Of a stretch of DNA of 44,293 nt, positions 15,063 to 22,801 are shown piece after piece. The notes beneath the pieces are model-generated. The model was not told the origin of the DNA. It saw only the letters and a list, made by a program, of their open reading frames with translations, and ran no database searches. Positions within the stretch are counted from its first letter, which is position 1. Each line of letters starts with the position of its first letter. Made by a program: the position numbers and the translations under genes. This DNA comes from Desulfobacca acetoxidans (GTDB lineage Bacteria > Desulfobacterota > Desulfobaccia > Desulfobaccales > 0-14-0-80-60-11): assembly GCA_020722205.1 (NCBI GenBank), contig DYLF01000001.1, positions 1 to 44,293 of the forward strand, given 5' to 3'.

Positions 15063-16985
15063 CAGGCCGTCCGAGTCGCCACCCACCGCGCCTTGGAGGC
15101 CAGGGAGCGTTTGCTTCAGGAATACCCGGCTTGGTCTTCCTGGCGTCAACAGGCCCACGCCCTCAAGGCCAAGGTCATGGCCCGCCTCCCTGACTACTTA
15201 GACCTCCTGGCCAAGCGGGTGCAGGAGTGGGGAGGCCAGGTCTTATGGGCCAAGGATGCCGCCGAGGCCCGCGCTCATATCCTGGCGGTGGCGAAAAGGC
15301 ATGGGGCGAAAAAGGTGGTCAAGTCCAAGTCTATGACCACTGAGGAGATTAAGCTGAACCCCGCCTTGCAAGACGCCGGCCTCACGGTTACAGAAACCGA
15401 TCTGGGTGAGTTTCTCATTCAACTGGCCGGGCAGCCCCCCTCACACCTCACCGCCCCGGCTCTGCACCTGGATCGGTATCAGATCGGCAGCCTGTTAAAG
15501 GAGCATCTGGGGCTTTCCTGCCCTCCTGACCCCCGGGCTTTGACGTCGGCTGCTTCACAGTACCTCAGACCGTGCTATGCTCAAGCCGATCTGGGAATTA
15601 CCGGCATCAACTTTGCCGCTGCCGAAGACGGCATTTTGATCATGATCGAAAATGAGGGCAACCTGCGGCAGTCAGCTTGCCGCCCGCCAGTACATCTGGC
15701 GCTCATGGGACTGGAAAAGTTGCTCCCCACCCTCCCGGATGTGGAAGTCTGCCTGCGGCTGTTGCCCGCCAGCGCCACCGGCCAACGCCTCACCGCCTTG
15801 GTGCACTTCCTTAAAGGGATAAAATCCGGTCCCCGGGGAGATCAGGTTTTTTATCTGGTCATCCTGGACAATGGCCGTCGCCGACTGGCAGCTCACCCCG
15901 ACCTTCAGGAGGGTCTGTTCTGTCTGCGCTGCGGCGCCTGCCTCAACATTTGTCCAATTTTTCAACTGGGCAGCGCCCATCTCTACCAACGGGTCTATCC
16001 CGGAGCCATCGGCATCCTCCTGGCCAATTATCTAGCGCCTCTGGGAGATATCTCCGATCTCTGCACCCAATGCGGCGCCTGCGGGGATATCTGCCCTGTG
16101 GCCATTGATCTCCCTGAAAAAATCCTGACAGTGCGTCGCCAAAGCAGCCTCTTCCGGCGGGTTCGTGCTTTATCCCGCCTGGCTGGCGGCATCCTGGCCC
16201 GACCGGCCAGGTATCGCCTTCTGGATGCCACTCTGCGACGGTGGTCGGCCCGATTGGCGGCCTCCTGCCCGGCTGCTTTCGGGGACTTTGCCCTCTCCCC
16301 GGAAAGTTTTCATCAACAAATGCGTCACTTCGGCAGACCCTTAAATGGGACCATCGACCCTGTCCACACCCCGGATCACGAGAGTGGCGGCGGCCGGGGA
16401 GTCATCAGAAGGTCCGGAGATAACAAAGCCGGCAAAGGATTGCCAAAGGAACTTCCCTTTTCTTCGACTAATCTCGTTCCTTCTCTCGAGTTGCTAAGGG
16501 AACGGTTGCAGACCGTGAACGGCGTTCTGCTTCAGGCCGCCGACTCCTCAGAGCTGGCATGCTTGCTGGCCCAAGGGACCACGTCGCCCTTGTGGCTGGA
16601 AGATCATCCCTGGCTCAGGGCAGCGGCTCCGATCCTGACAGCCCAGGGGGTGGGGGTATGTTTTCCGGAGAGCGAGTGGGCGCCTGAGGCGGATACCGTC
16701 GTCACCATCGCCCTGGGCGCAGTGCCGGAGTTGGGAGCAGTATTGGCCCCCGCCGGTGGCAGCCCGAATTCCTGGCTCCCCTTCCAGGCCCGCCGACACA
16801 TCGTTATCGTTCCCCACGACCAGGCCGGGCTGACTTTATCCCAGGCCCTTAAACGCACGGCAGAGGCCGAGACCCCCCTCATCACCTGGCTCACCGGTCC
16901 CACCCGCACCGCGGACATCGAAAAAGCCCTGCTCCTGGGTGCCCAAGGTCCTGCTGAAATGAAAGTGGTTATTTATTCTCCGTAA
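15045..16985 (+). CDS. LutB-LutC fused iron-sulfur lactate-utilisation-type protein
   Basis: The 646-residue product joins two proteins that are usually separate. Residues 1-290 form a LutB/LUD-type domain (GGQVLWAKDAAEARAHI, KSKSMTTEEIKLN, then GITGINFAAAEDGILIMIENEGN). Two ferredoxin-type clusters follow: C293-x2-C296-x2-C299-x3-C303 and C340-x2-C343-x2-C346-x3-C350. After a linker, residues about 470-646 resemble LutC (LTGPTRTADIEKALLLGAQGP). LutABC oxidises L-lactate to pyruvate. No LutA-type cysteine-rich partner is in the window, so the electron acceptor side is unknown. The TTG at 15045 is the start supported by the conserved N-terminus; it sits inside a 7-base repeat and has only a weak GAGG upstream. 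Confidence 0.85.
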   Translation: MELKTCQAVRVATHRALEARERLLQEYPAWSSWRQQAHALKAKVMARLPDYLDLLAKRVQEWGGQVLWAKDAAEARAHILAVAKRHGAKKVVKSKSMTTEEIKLNPALQDAGLTVTETDLGEFLIQLAGQPPSHLTAPALHLDRYQIGSLLKEHLGLSCPPDPRALTSAASQYLRPCYAQADLGITGINFAAAEDGILIMIENEGNLRQSACRPPVHLALMGLEKLLPTLPDVEVCLRLLPASATGQRLTALVHFLKGIKSGPRGDQVFYLVILDNGRRRLAAHPDLQEGLFCLRCGACLNICPIFQLGSAHLYQRVYPGAIGILLANYLAPLGDISDLCTQCGACGDICPVAIDLPEKILTVRRQSSLFRRVRALSRLAGGILARPARYRLLDATLRRWSARLAASCPAAFGDFALSPESFHQQMRHFGRPLNGTIDPVHTPDHESGGGRGVIRRSGDNKAGKGLPKELPFSSTNLVPSLELLRERLQTVNGVLLQAADSSELACLLAQGTTSPLWLEDHPWLRAAAPILTAQGVGVCFPESEWAPEADTVVTIALGAVPELGAVLAPAGGSPNSWLPFQARRHIVIVPHDQAGLTLSQALKRTAEAETPLITWLTGPTRTADIEKALLLGAQGPAEMKVVIYSP

Positions 16986-17256
16986 CGCAAATCTAAAACA
17001 CACAACCAAAAACAAGCCAAGGAGTTATTTATATTAACCCCAGCGGCTGAAGCCGAGCGGCTAACCAACCAAGTAACAATTGGCCGATGGATATTGGCTT
17101 CTTGAAGAGTAGTTTAAGATTGCTGCAAAAATCCAGCACCGAGACGCGGCGGACGTAGAGATGACGAATTTTGCAAGAACCTCCATTTTCTGTCCGCTAT
17201 TTCACCTGCAAAAATTATTGGCCTCGGAAAGCTGTGGTCTATGTTATGCTATGTAT

Positions 17257-18450
17257 ATGGAAGCATCTGTTCCCACCCGCGAAATTAGACAGCGCGTTGC
17301 TTACTTCCAGAACCTCCTGAGCGAGGCTGGCGTTGGCTTGGCCCTGCTGCGCCAGACGGCGGACCTTTTTTACTACACCGGCCAGGTGGCAGATGGGTTT
17401 CTGGCCGTCCCGGCTTCCGGGGAGCCGGTGTTCCTGGTGCGGCGTCCCCAGGAGCGCCTGACCGCAGCCGCCCCTGTATGGCCCCCGGTTTGTTACGCCG
17501 ATTTGCGGGAACTACCGCCACTGCTGGCCCCTATCCTGACTGTCTGGAAGGGCCCCCTGGGGCTGGAATTGGATGTTATCCCGGCCGCCCTCTATATGCG
17601 CCTGCGGGAACAGCTTTTCGCCGGGCGGGAGGTGTGCGATGTCTCACCCCTGATCCGCCGTCAACGGATGGTGAAAAGTCTCTACGAAATTGAGCAGATT
17701 CGTCAGGCGGCGGCCATTCTGGATGAGGTGCAACAGGCCGTGCCAGAGCTTTTAAAACCCGGCCTGAGCGAACTGGAACTGGCCGCCGCCCTGGAATACC
17801 GCCTTCGCCTGTCCGGGCATCAGGGTCTGGTGCGCCTGCGCAACTGGGACCTGGAGATGTTCTATGGCCATGTCCTCTCCGGCGAGTCAGGCCTGCATCT
17901 TTCCTATATCGACACACCCAGCGGCGGCCTGGGTTTTTCTCCTGCCTTTCCCCAGGGAGCCAGCCTGAAAAAATTGGCCCCCGGGGAGCCCATCAGCATC
18001 GACCTGGCCGCCTGTGTCAACGGCTATGTCGCCGACATGACCAGGATGTATGCGCTGGGAGATCTACCGGCGCAAGCTTGGCAGGCCTTTGAGCTGGTGG
18101 AAAACTTATTTGCAATCTTTGAGGAGTCAGCCCGGCCCGGGGTCATGCCCGGCGACCTCTACCGCCGCCTGGGAGAGGAAGTTCAGCGGCAAGGCTGGGA
18201 AGATTACTTCATGGGACAGGGTCCAGACCGGGTGCGTTTCCTGGGCCATGGGGTAGGCCTGGAACTGGATGAGTTTCCCATTATCGCCGCCCGGTTCCCA
18301 TATCCCTTGGCCCCTGACATGGTTCTGGCATTTGAACCTAAGTTCTTTTTGCCCGGAATCGGCATGGTCGGCCTGGAAGACACCGGCCGGCTTACACCGG
18401 AGGGGGTGGAGTGGCTCACCCTTGCTCACCGAGGGATAACTGTCATTTAG
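17257..18450 (+). CDS. M24 family metallopeptidase, Xaa-Pro dipeptidase/aminopeptidase type
   Basis: From ATG 17257 the product is about 397 residues; the frame is open from 17161, but the family N-terminus (TREIRQRVAYFQNLLSEAG) begins just after this ATG. A creatinase-like N-terminal domain (about 1-140) precedes the pita-bread catalytic domain (about 150-395). All five expected metal ligands are visible: Asp in ISIDLAAC, Asp in VADMTRMY, His in FLGHGVGLELDE, Glu in MVLAFEPKFF and Glu in VGLEDTGRL. It is probably a cytoplasmic aminopeptidase P- or prolidase-like enzyme with unknown substrate. There is no clear ribosome binding site. A weak promoter-like TATGTT lies within 30 bases of the start, so a leaderless mRNA is possible. 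Confidence 0.88.
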   Translation: MEASVPTREIRQRVAYFQNLLSEAGVGLALLRQTADLFYYTGQVADGFLAVPASGEPVFLVRRPQERLTAAAPVWPPVCYADLRELPPLLAPILTVWKGPLGLELDVIPAALYMRLREQLFAGREVCDVSPLIRRQRMVKSLYEIEQIRQAAAILDEVQQAVPELLKPGLSELELAAALEYRLRLSGHQGLVRLRNWDLEMFYGHVLSGESGLHLSYIDTPSGGLGFSPAFPQGASLKKLAPGEPISIDLAACVNGYVADMTRMYALGDLPAQAWQAFELVENLFAIFEESARPGVMPGDLYRRLGEEVQRQGWEDYFMGQGPDRVRFLGHGVGLELDEFPIIAARFPYPLAPDMVLAFEPKFFLPGIGMVGLEDTGRLTPEGVEWLTLAHRGITVI

Positions 18451-18530
18451 ACCCCGGCTGGATGCAGAAGCATGGTGGGTGAGTGGGTTAGTTAATGTTG
18501 ATTTAGTTTGGTCTTTGGAGTGTAGCAGCC

Positions 18531-19406
18531 ATGACCGAGATGTCTTTCCTCGATCATTTGCAGGAGTTGCGCAAGCGCCTTATTATCTCCCTTATTGCGC
18601 TGTTCATCGGCATGGCCGCGGCTTGGCCTCTCACCCCCACCGTGCAACGCTTCATCCAGCGCCCTTTACAGCAGCCCTCGATCACCCAGAAATGGCAGTA
18701 TGATCTGTCGATCTGGCTGACCCGGGCCTTCCCCCAAGTGGGCCGGTACCTGGGGTTGGCGCCGGAGCCCCCCCAGGTCACCCCCCACAAGCTTAACTAC
18801 ATGGCCCCCCTGGAACCATTTTTTGTCCAGATGAAAATCTCCCTGGTCACCGGCCTGGGTCTGGCATTCCCTGTCATCCTCTACCAATTATGGCTGTTTC
18901 TGGCTCCGGCCCTTTACCCCCAAGAGAAAAGATACGTTTATTTTTTCCTCCCCTTCGGCACGGTAGCCTTTATCCTGGGAGTCCTGTTTTTCTTCTATCT
19001 GGTCTGGCCCTTGATCATCTCCTTCTCTCTGGCCTATGAGAGCGACCTCCTTTTCTCCATGCTCAACCTCTCCCAGTATGTCAACTTCTGCCTCCGTCTG
19101 ATGCTGCTCTTTGGTCTGATCTTTGAGCTGCCGCTGCTTTTTCTGGTGCTGGCCCGGGCTGGCCTGGTCACCACGGACTTCCTGATCAGACAGCGGCGCC
19201 TGGCCATCCTGCTAAGCGCAATGATTGCCGCCTTCCATGCAGACGTAGTTACCATGACTGTGGTAGCTGTCCCCATTTATGCCATGTACGAGGTCTCCAT
19301 CCTACTCATCCGACTTTTGGGGGAGGGTCGGCCTTCGCCTACCTCTTCCCAAGCCGCCCCGATTCCTGTTACCGAGGCGGGTTCGGATTACCCCCCGGAG
19401 GCCTAA
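18531..19406 (+). CDS. tatC: Sec-independent protein translocase TatC
   Basis: The 291-residue product begins MTEMSFLDHLQELRKRLIIS, the highly conserved cytoplasmic N-terminus of TatC. Six hydrophobic segments follow, along with landmarks such as LNYMAPLEPFFVQMKISL, FPVILYQLWLFLAPALYPQEKRY and a Phe/Pro-rich periplasmic loop. TatC is the receptor for twin-arginine signal peptides in the inner membrane. The length is a little above E. coli TatC (258) because of an extra loop near residues 65-90 and a Pro/Ser-rich C-terminal tail. No tatA or tatB is adjacent. It lies 80 bases after the peptidase gene and 127 bases before the MetE-like gene. Confidence 0.94.
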   Translation: MTEMSFLDHLQELRKRLIISLIALFIGMAAAWPLTPTVQRFIQRPLQQPSITQKWQYDLSIWLTRAFPQVGRYLGLAPEPPQVTPHKLNYMAPLEPFFVQMKISLVTGLGLAFPVILYQLWLFLAPALYPQEKRYVYFFLPFGTVAFILGVLFFFYLVWPLIISFSLAYESDLLFSMLNLSQYVNFCLRLMLLFGLIFELPLLFLVLARAGLVTTDFLIRQRRLAILLSAMIAAFHADVVTMTVVAVPIYAMYEVSILLIRLLGEGRPSPTSSQAAPIPVTEAGSDYPPEA

Positions 19407-19440
19407 GGCCGTTTTCCACTTTTGCCGACCGTCTCCTTCC

Positions 19441-19469
19441 TTGACAACCTCTGGAAAACTGGTTAGGTT
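19441..19469 (+). promoter_or_regulatory. Weak sigma-70-like promoter candidate
   Basis: A perfect -35 hexamer TTGACA at 19441 is followed 17 bases later by TAGGTT, a poor -10. It would drive the MetE-like gene that starts at 19534. Only the -35 and spacing are good. Confidence 0.3.
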
Positions 19470-19533
19470 TTTAGCATCTTTTCATCCCGGCAGTAACTTT
19501 CCCTAACCCCAAGATGTCTTAAAGGAGGCCGCC

Positions 19534-20589
19534 ATGACCGCTCTCCCACCTCTGGCCCCCACCGGCATCGGCTCGGTGCCCTTCACTGACCTGGAATCTT
19601 GTGTAGCCCTCATCCTCAGAAACCTTGGGGAGATGCCTTTTTGGCCGCAGATGGTTCGGCTGGGCTATCAGGAGGACATGGTGCCCCAGGGAGCGGGCGG
19701 TCTCCCGGCCTTGAAGATTAAGAATGACCTCCGGGCTGTGACCGTTGACCCGGACGTCTCTCGGGAGAAAGCCTTGACCCGATTTTATGAATCTGTCTGG
19801 TCCGGCGATCTCTCGCCTTTTGCCTTGAAACCGGAGGAGGCCAGAGGGTTCTTCTACCTCTGCCAGAGTGTCGAGCGCGGCGACACTAAAGCCAAATTTC
19901 TAAAGGGGCAGGTGGTGGGGCCGGTGACCTTTGCCGGTATGATTAAGGATGAAACAGGCAAGCCGATACTGTATGATCGGGAACTGACTCAGGCTTCGTG
20001 TCAGGGCTTAGCCCTGAAGGCCGCCTGGCAGGCCAAACAGTTCCGGAATCTGGGCCGCCACCCCGTCATCTTTTTTGACGAGCCATTGCTCACGGGCTTC
20101 GGCTCCGCTTTTCTCACCATCTCCCGGGACGAGGTGGTCACCATCCTGACGGAAACCTTGGAGACAGCCCGTCAATTTGGCCCTCTCAGCCTGGGGGTGC
20201 ACTGCTGCGGCAATACCGACTGGACCCTGTTCCTGGAGACCCCCTTTGACATTCTTAGCTTCGATTCCTACGGGTATTTTGACAGCTTGTTGATTTATGG
20301 TCAGGCCTTACGGCGCTTTCTGCACAGGGGCGGCTGGCTGGCCTGGGGTCTTATTCCTACGCGAGATGAGCTGCAAACCGAAACTGCAGAATCGCTGTGG
20401 CAGAGGTTTCAGGGACAGGTGCAACAACTCGGCGCCCTTGGTCTAAAGCCCGCTCAAGTGCTGTCCCAAGCGCTCCTGACTCCGGCCTGCGGCCTGGGCT
20501 ACACGAGCCCCGAGGCTGCCACCCGGACCCTGGAGATGCTGGCCGATTTCAGCGCCCGGGGCCGGGAGTGGCTCAATAAAAGGTTATAG
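19534..20589 (+). CDS. MetE-core/UROD-fold methyltransferase-like protein
   Basis: The 351-residue product is a single (beta/alpha)8-type domain of the UROD/MetE superfamily. Zinc-site residues of the cobalamin-independent methionine synthase C-terminal domain are present: H223-x-C225 in GVHCCGNTD and C319 in LLTPACGLGY. An aspartate-rich stretch (FFDEPLLTGFGSAF) also fits that domain. It lacks the folate-binding N-terminal half of classical MetE, so it resembles short MetE-core proteins of anaerobes and archaea. These are thought to take methyl groups from a corrinoid protein or another donor; the donor here is unknown. AAAGGAGG directly upstream of ATG 19534 is the best ribosome binding site in the window. 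Confidence 0.75.
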   Translation: MTALPPLAPTGIGSVPFTDLESCVALILRNLGEMPFWPQMVRLGYQEDMVPQGAGGLPALKIKNDLRAVTVDPDVSREKALTRFYESVWSGDLSPFALKPEEARGFFYLCQSVERGDTKAKFLKGQVVGPVTFAGMIKDETGKPILYDRELTQASCQGLALKAAWQAKQFRNLGRHPVIFFDEPLLTGFGSAFLTISRDEVVTILTETLETARQFGPLSLGVHCCGNTDWTLFLETPFDILSFDSYGYFDSLLIYGQALRRFLHRGGWLAWGLIPTRDELQTETAESLWQRFQGQVQQLGALGLKPAQVLSQALLTPACGLGYTSPEAATRTLEMLADFSARGREWLNKRL

Positions 20590-20784
20590 GCAAGAGGTAA
20601 TGGGTTAGGGTTCAATGTAAGTGTTCAGATCTTAGTATCTAAAAATGAGTCTTTAATTAACAGCTGATTGCAAATAGTCAAAAGGACCGGCCAAGCCAAA
20701 TACTGGCATGGTCATGTTCCCCTCCCCAAAATTAATGGGGCAGAATCTTCTGGGCATGCGGCCCACCCGAAAACCATGCAAAGA

Positions 20785-20809
20785 TTTGTAGTACTGCCTA
20801 TCCTACAAA
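20785..20809 (+). other. Small hairpin upstream of the CBS gene
   Basis: TTTGTAG at 20785-20791 and CTACAAA at 20803-20809 form a perfect 7-bp stem with an 11-base loop, 54 bases upstream of the CBS gene start. It could be an operator or the end of the MetE-like transcript. No U tract follows. Confidence 0.35.
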
Positions 20810-20814
20810 CCTGA

Positions 20815-20835
20815 GACTTGGCACTTGCAACTTGA
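20815..20835 (+). repeat. Heptanucleotide repeat upstream of the CBS gene
   Basis: GACTTGG, CACTTGC, AACTTGA, the same family as the array at 15042, located 28 bases before the ATG. Confidence 0.6.
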
Positions 20836-20862
20836 ACCTTTTTCAAACAGGGAGTGAAAGGC

Positions 20863-21285
20863 ATGAAATTGGTGCGGGATATAATGGTGAGGGAAGTGGC
20901 GACCCTGGACGTCAATGACGAACTTAGCCTGGCCAATGATATCATGCGCCTGGGACGCATCCGCCACCTGCCCGTGGTGGAAGGTTCCAAGCTGGTGGGC
21001 ATTATCTCCGAGCGGGATCTGTTCCGTAGTTCCCTGGCCCAGGCCCTGGGTTACGGCACCAAGGCGAGCCGGGATCTGATGAAAACCATTCGGATCAGGG
21101 ATATCATGGTCTCGGAGGTACTCACTGTCCACCCCGACATGGCCTTGGGAGATGCCGTCAAAATCATGGTTGAGAAAAAGATCGGCTGTCTGCCGGTGGT
21201 GGAAGACAACCGACTGGTAGGCCTGTTAACCGAGACCGATGTTCTCTTACAATACTGTAAAGAGTTGGGAACCTGTGCGGCTTAA
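20863..21285 (+). CDS. Tandem CBS-domain protein
   Basis: The 140-residue product consists of two CBS motifs forming one Bateman module. The first (about 4-60) contains VRDIMVREVATLDVNDELS and HLPVVEGSKLVGIISERDL. The second (about 75-135) contains IRDIMVSEVLTVHPDMAL and CLPVVEDNRLVGLLTETDV. Such stand-alone modules bind adenine nucleotides and act as energy or ligand sensors; the partner is unknown. ATG 20863 is preferred over GTG 20854 because GGGAG lies eight bases before it. It is convergent with the HD-GYP gene, with a likely terminator between them. Confidence 0.9.
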   Translation: MKLVRDIMVREVATLDVNDELSLANDIMRLGRIRHLPVVEGSKLVGIISERDLFRSSLAQALGYGTKASRDLMKTIRIRDIMVSEVLTVHPDMALGDAVKIMVEKKIGCLPVVEDNRLVGLLTETDVLLQYCKELGTCAA

Positions 21286-21287
21286 CG

Positions 21288-21310
21288 TTCAGCCCGGTCA
21301 GGGGGCTGAA
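21288..21310 (+). terminator. Hairpin between convergent CBS and HD-GYP genes
   Basis: TTCAGCCC at 21288-21295 and GGGCTGAA at 21303-21310 form a perfect 8-bp stem with a seven-base loop, immediately after the CBS stop codon. The U tract is weak. Its place between two converging genes fits a terminator. Confidence 0.5.
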
Positions 21311-21367
21311 GACAGTTGGGGACCCATATTTTGCTAACTTTATTCCTTGCGCGGAAAAATTCCCCCA

Positions 21368-22405
21368 TTAGGTAATCGCCAGGAAGTGGATAAGTTTTTT
21401 TAGCACGGCAGGATCAAATACCAGCCCGGCGGCCCCACGCTCCTCCTGCATGATTTTCAGGGCCGCGAACGGTTTGAAAGCGGAGCGGTATGGCCGGGGG
21501 CAGGTGAGGGCGTCATAGCTGTCCAATGCTCGCAAAACCCGCGTGAAAGGATGCTGCTGGGACAAGAGAAGCCCCTGCGGATAGCCGGAACCGTCGGCGT
21601 TTTCATGATGTTCCAGAACTAAACGCAGAGCTTCGACGGGAAAGGCGGCGTTGCTTTTTAACATCTGATAACTATAACAGGGATGCTTCCTAAAGACTTC
21701 TTTTTCCGCCTCTGTCAGAGAATCAGTCTTGTACATCAGCTCCACCTTTATCCGAGTCATCCCCAGGTCATGAAACAGGCCGGCCAGCCCCATAATGAGA
21801 CTTTCTCTCCCTGTCTTTCTTAGAAAGACCATGACCGCCAGTCCCAGTAAGCTGACGTTCACCGAATGGCTGTATAAAGTGTAGTCATGATATAAAATCT
21901 GGCCGACCAACTGCCAGGCATTCGGTTTTCTTTGCAAATAGCCCAGGAATCGGTTCAAGGTTTTTTCGGCCAGATGTATATGGCGTCCCAGACTGGGAGC
22001 ACTGAAGGCCCGATACAAAGAGAGATGCAGGTGCTCCCGCAACAGAGTTAGCTTCTCCGGAGTAGGCTCTCCTTCGTTGTCCTGAAGACACAGAATATTA
22101 TTGAGATAAGCCAACACATGATCCAGGCTCTGGATATCTACGTAAAGGCGTTCTATCCCCAACCCTTCCAAAGCCTCCAACCCATCAGCCTGAAGGGTCT
22201 CCCCTTTTTTCCAGTACGGGAGAAAGGTGATGGAATTGCCTTCCTTCTGGCGGACTTTCACGAAAAGATCGAAGGTAATCCGCTCATTCGGCATCAGCCC
22301 GTCGACATGCAGGGGTAAAAACGGCGAATCTTTCAGATGGCCGGCCGGACATCTGAGAACTTTCAGTTTCTTGTCGGAGATCTGCTGGCGCAAAGTAAAA
22401 TTCAC
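21368..22405 (-). CDS. HD-GYP-like domain protein (first paralogue)
   Basis: The 345-residue product has an N-terminal domain of about 130 residues (FDLFVKV, then LEGLGIERLYVDIQSLDHV) and a C-terminal HD-GYP-like domain (about 155-340). The signatures are HSVNVSLLGLAV, GLFHDLGMTRI, LEHHENADGSGYPQGL and LDSYDALTCPRPYR. HD-GYP proteins hydrolyse cyclic di-GMP to pGpG or GMP. The usual HDxGK lysine is replaced by Met here, so activity may be altered. The start is a GTG at 22405 without an obvious ribosome binding site; alignment with the neighbouring paralogue supports it. It is about 396 bases downstream of that paralogue. Confidence 0.85.
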   Translation of the reverse strand: MNFTLRQQISDKKLKVLRCPAGHLKDSPFLPLHVDGLMPNERITFDLFVKVRQKEGNSITFLPYWKKGETLQADGLEALEGLGIERLYVDIQSLDHVLAYLNNILCLQDNEGEPTPEKLTLLREHLHLSLYRAFSAPSLGRHIHLAEKTLNRFLGYLQRKPNAWQLVGQILYHDYTLYSHSVNVSLLGLAVMVFLRKTGRESLIMGLAGLFHDLGMTRIKVELMYKTDSLTEAEKEVFRKHPCYSYQMLKSNAAFPVEALRLVLEHHENADGSGYPQGLLLSQQHPFTRVLRALDSYDALTCPRPYRSAFKPFAALKIMQEERGAAGLVFDPAVLKKLIHFLAIT

Positions 22406-22501
22406 CGCGGGTCCGTTTTCATGGTTCAGACATCAACTCGGCTGCCGCTTATTGCTTTGGGTTGAAATTCTGAAGTTTGCTGTTATTGATTAAAATGCCA
22501 T

Positions 22502-22585
22502 TTAAATTCTGGACAAACCCCCAGCGAAGAAGGCGGTGCCGCATTCCCCGCCTTTTTCAAGACCTACGGGTAGGTCATAATCCAT
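22502..22585 (-). CDS. Possible 27-residue small protein between the HD-GYP genes
   Basis: An ATG at 22585 on the minus strand is preceded six bases upstream by AAGGTGG and further up by AAGGAG. The frame reads MDYDLPVGLEKGGECG and then TAFFAGGLSRI before a TAA. The DNA at its 5' end contains a palindromic GACCTA/TAGGTC hairpin at 22561-22576, so an RNA-structure role is an alternative. I recognise no family. It follows a Fur-box-like sequence by about 60 bases. Confidence 0.35.
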   Translation of the reverse strand: MDYDLPVGLEKGGECGTAFFAGGLSRI

Positions 22586-22645
22586 AAGCAACCACCTTTC
22601 TCCTTAACCATCGGCTTTCCTCGAGGAAAAGTTAAAAGGTTAAAT

Positions 22646-22663
22646 GATAATGATATTATTATG
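22646..22663 (-). promoter_or_regulatory. Fur-box-like AT-rich inverted hexamers
   Basis: GATAATGATATTATTATG on the plus strand resembles the three-hexamer Fur consensus GATAAT-GATAAT-(C)-ATTATC: the first hexamer is exact, the second and third match 5 of 6 bases, and the central C is missing. It lies upstream of the 27-codon ORF and 241 bases upstream of the first HD-GYP paralogue. AT-rich sequence can imitate such boxes by chance. Confidence 0.35.
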
Positions 22664-22686
22664 TTTTTTCCTTCTTAAGCCCCGCA

Positions 22687-22714
22687 GGTCTATCTCCCAA
22701 AATCAAGATAGACC
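22687..22714 (-). other. Perfect 9-bp inverted repeat between HD-GYP genes
   Basis: GGTCTATCT at 22687-22695 and AGATAGACC at 22706-22714 are exact reverse complements separated by ten bases. The element is about 90 bases beyond the stop of the second HD-GYP gene. It lacks a following U run on either strand, so it may be an operator or an RNA hairpin rather than an intrinsic terminator. Confidence 0.5.
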
Positions 22715-22801
22715 AATCCAAGCACTAAATTATCCGCGTCAATCCTGAGCGTTCTTATCTTCCGTTGTCGGCTGACTTCTGAAAGCGGAGAACTTCTGGA
22801 A

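Noticed and set aside
17124-17175. Imperfect inverted repeat TGCAAAAATC/GAATTTTGCA upstream of the M24 peptidase
   Set aside because: One mismatch, a 32-base loop and AT-rich arms make chance likely; no transposase or flanking duplication was seen.
22406-22801. Possible c-di-GMP (GEMM) riboswitch upstream of an HD-GYP-like gene
   Set aside because: The conserved core with a GCAAAG-type segment and the paired GNRA-loop stems could not be found on the minus strand.
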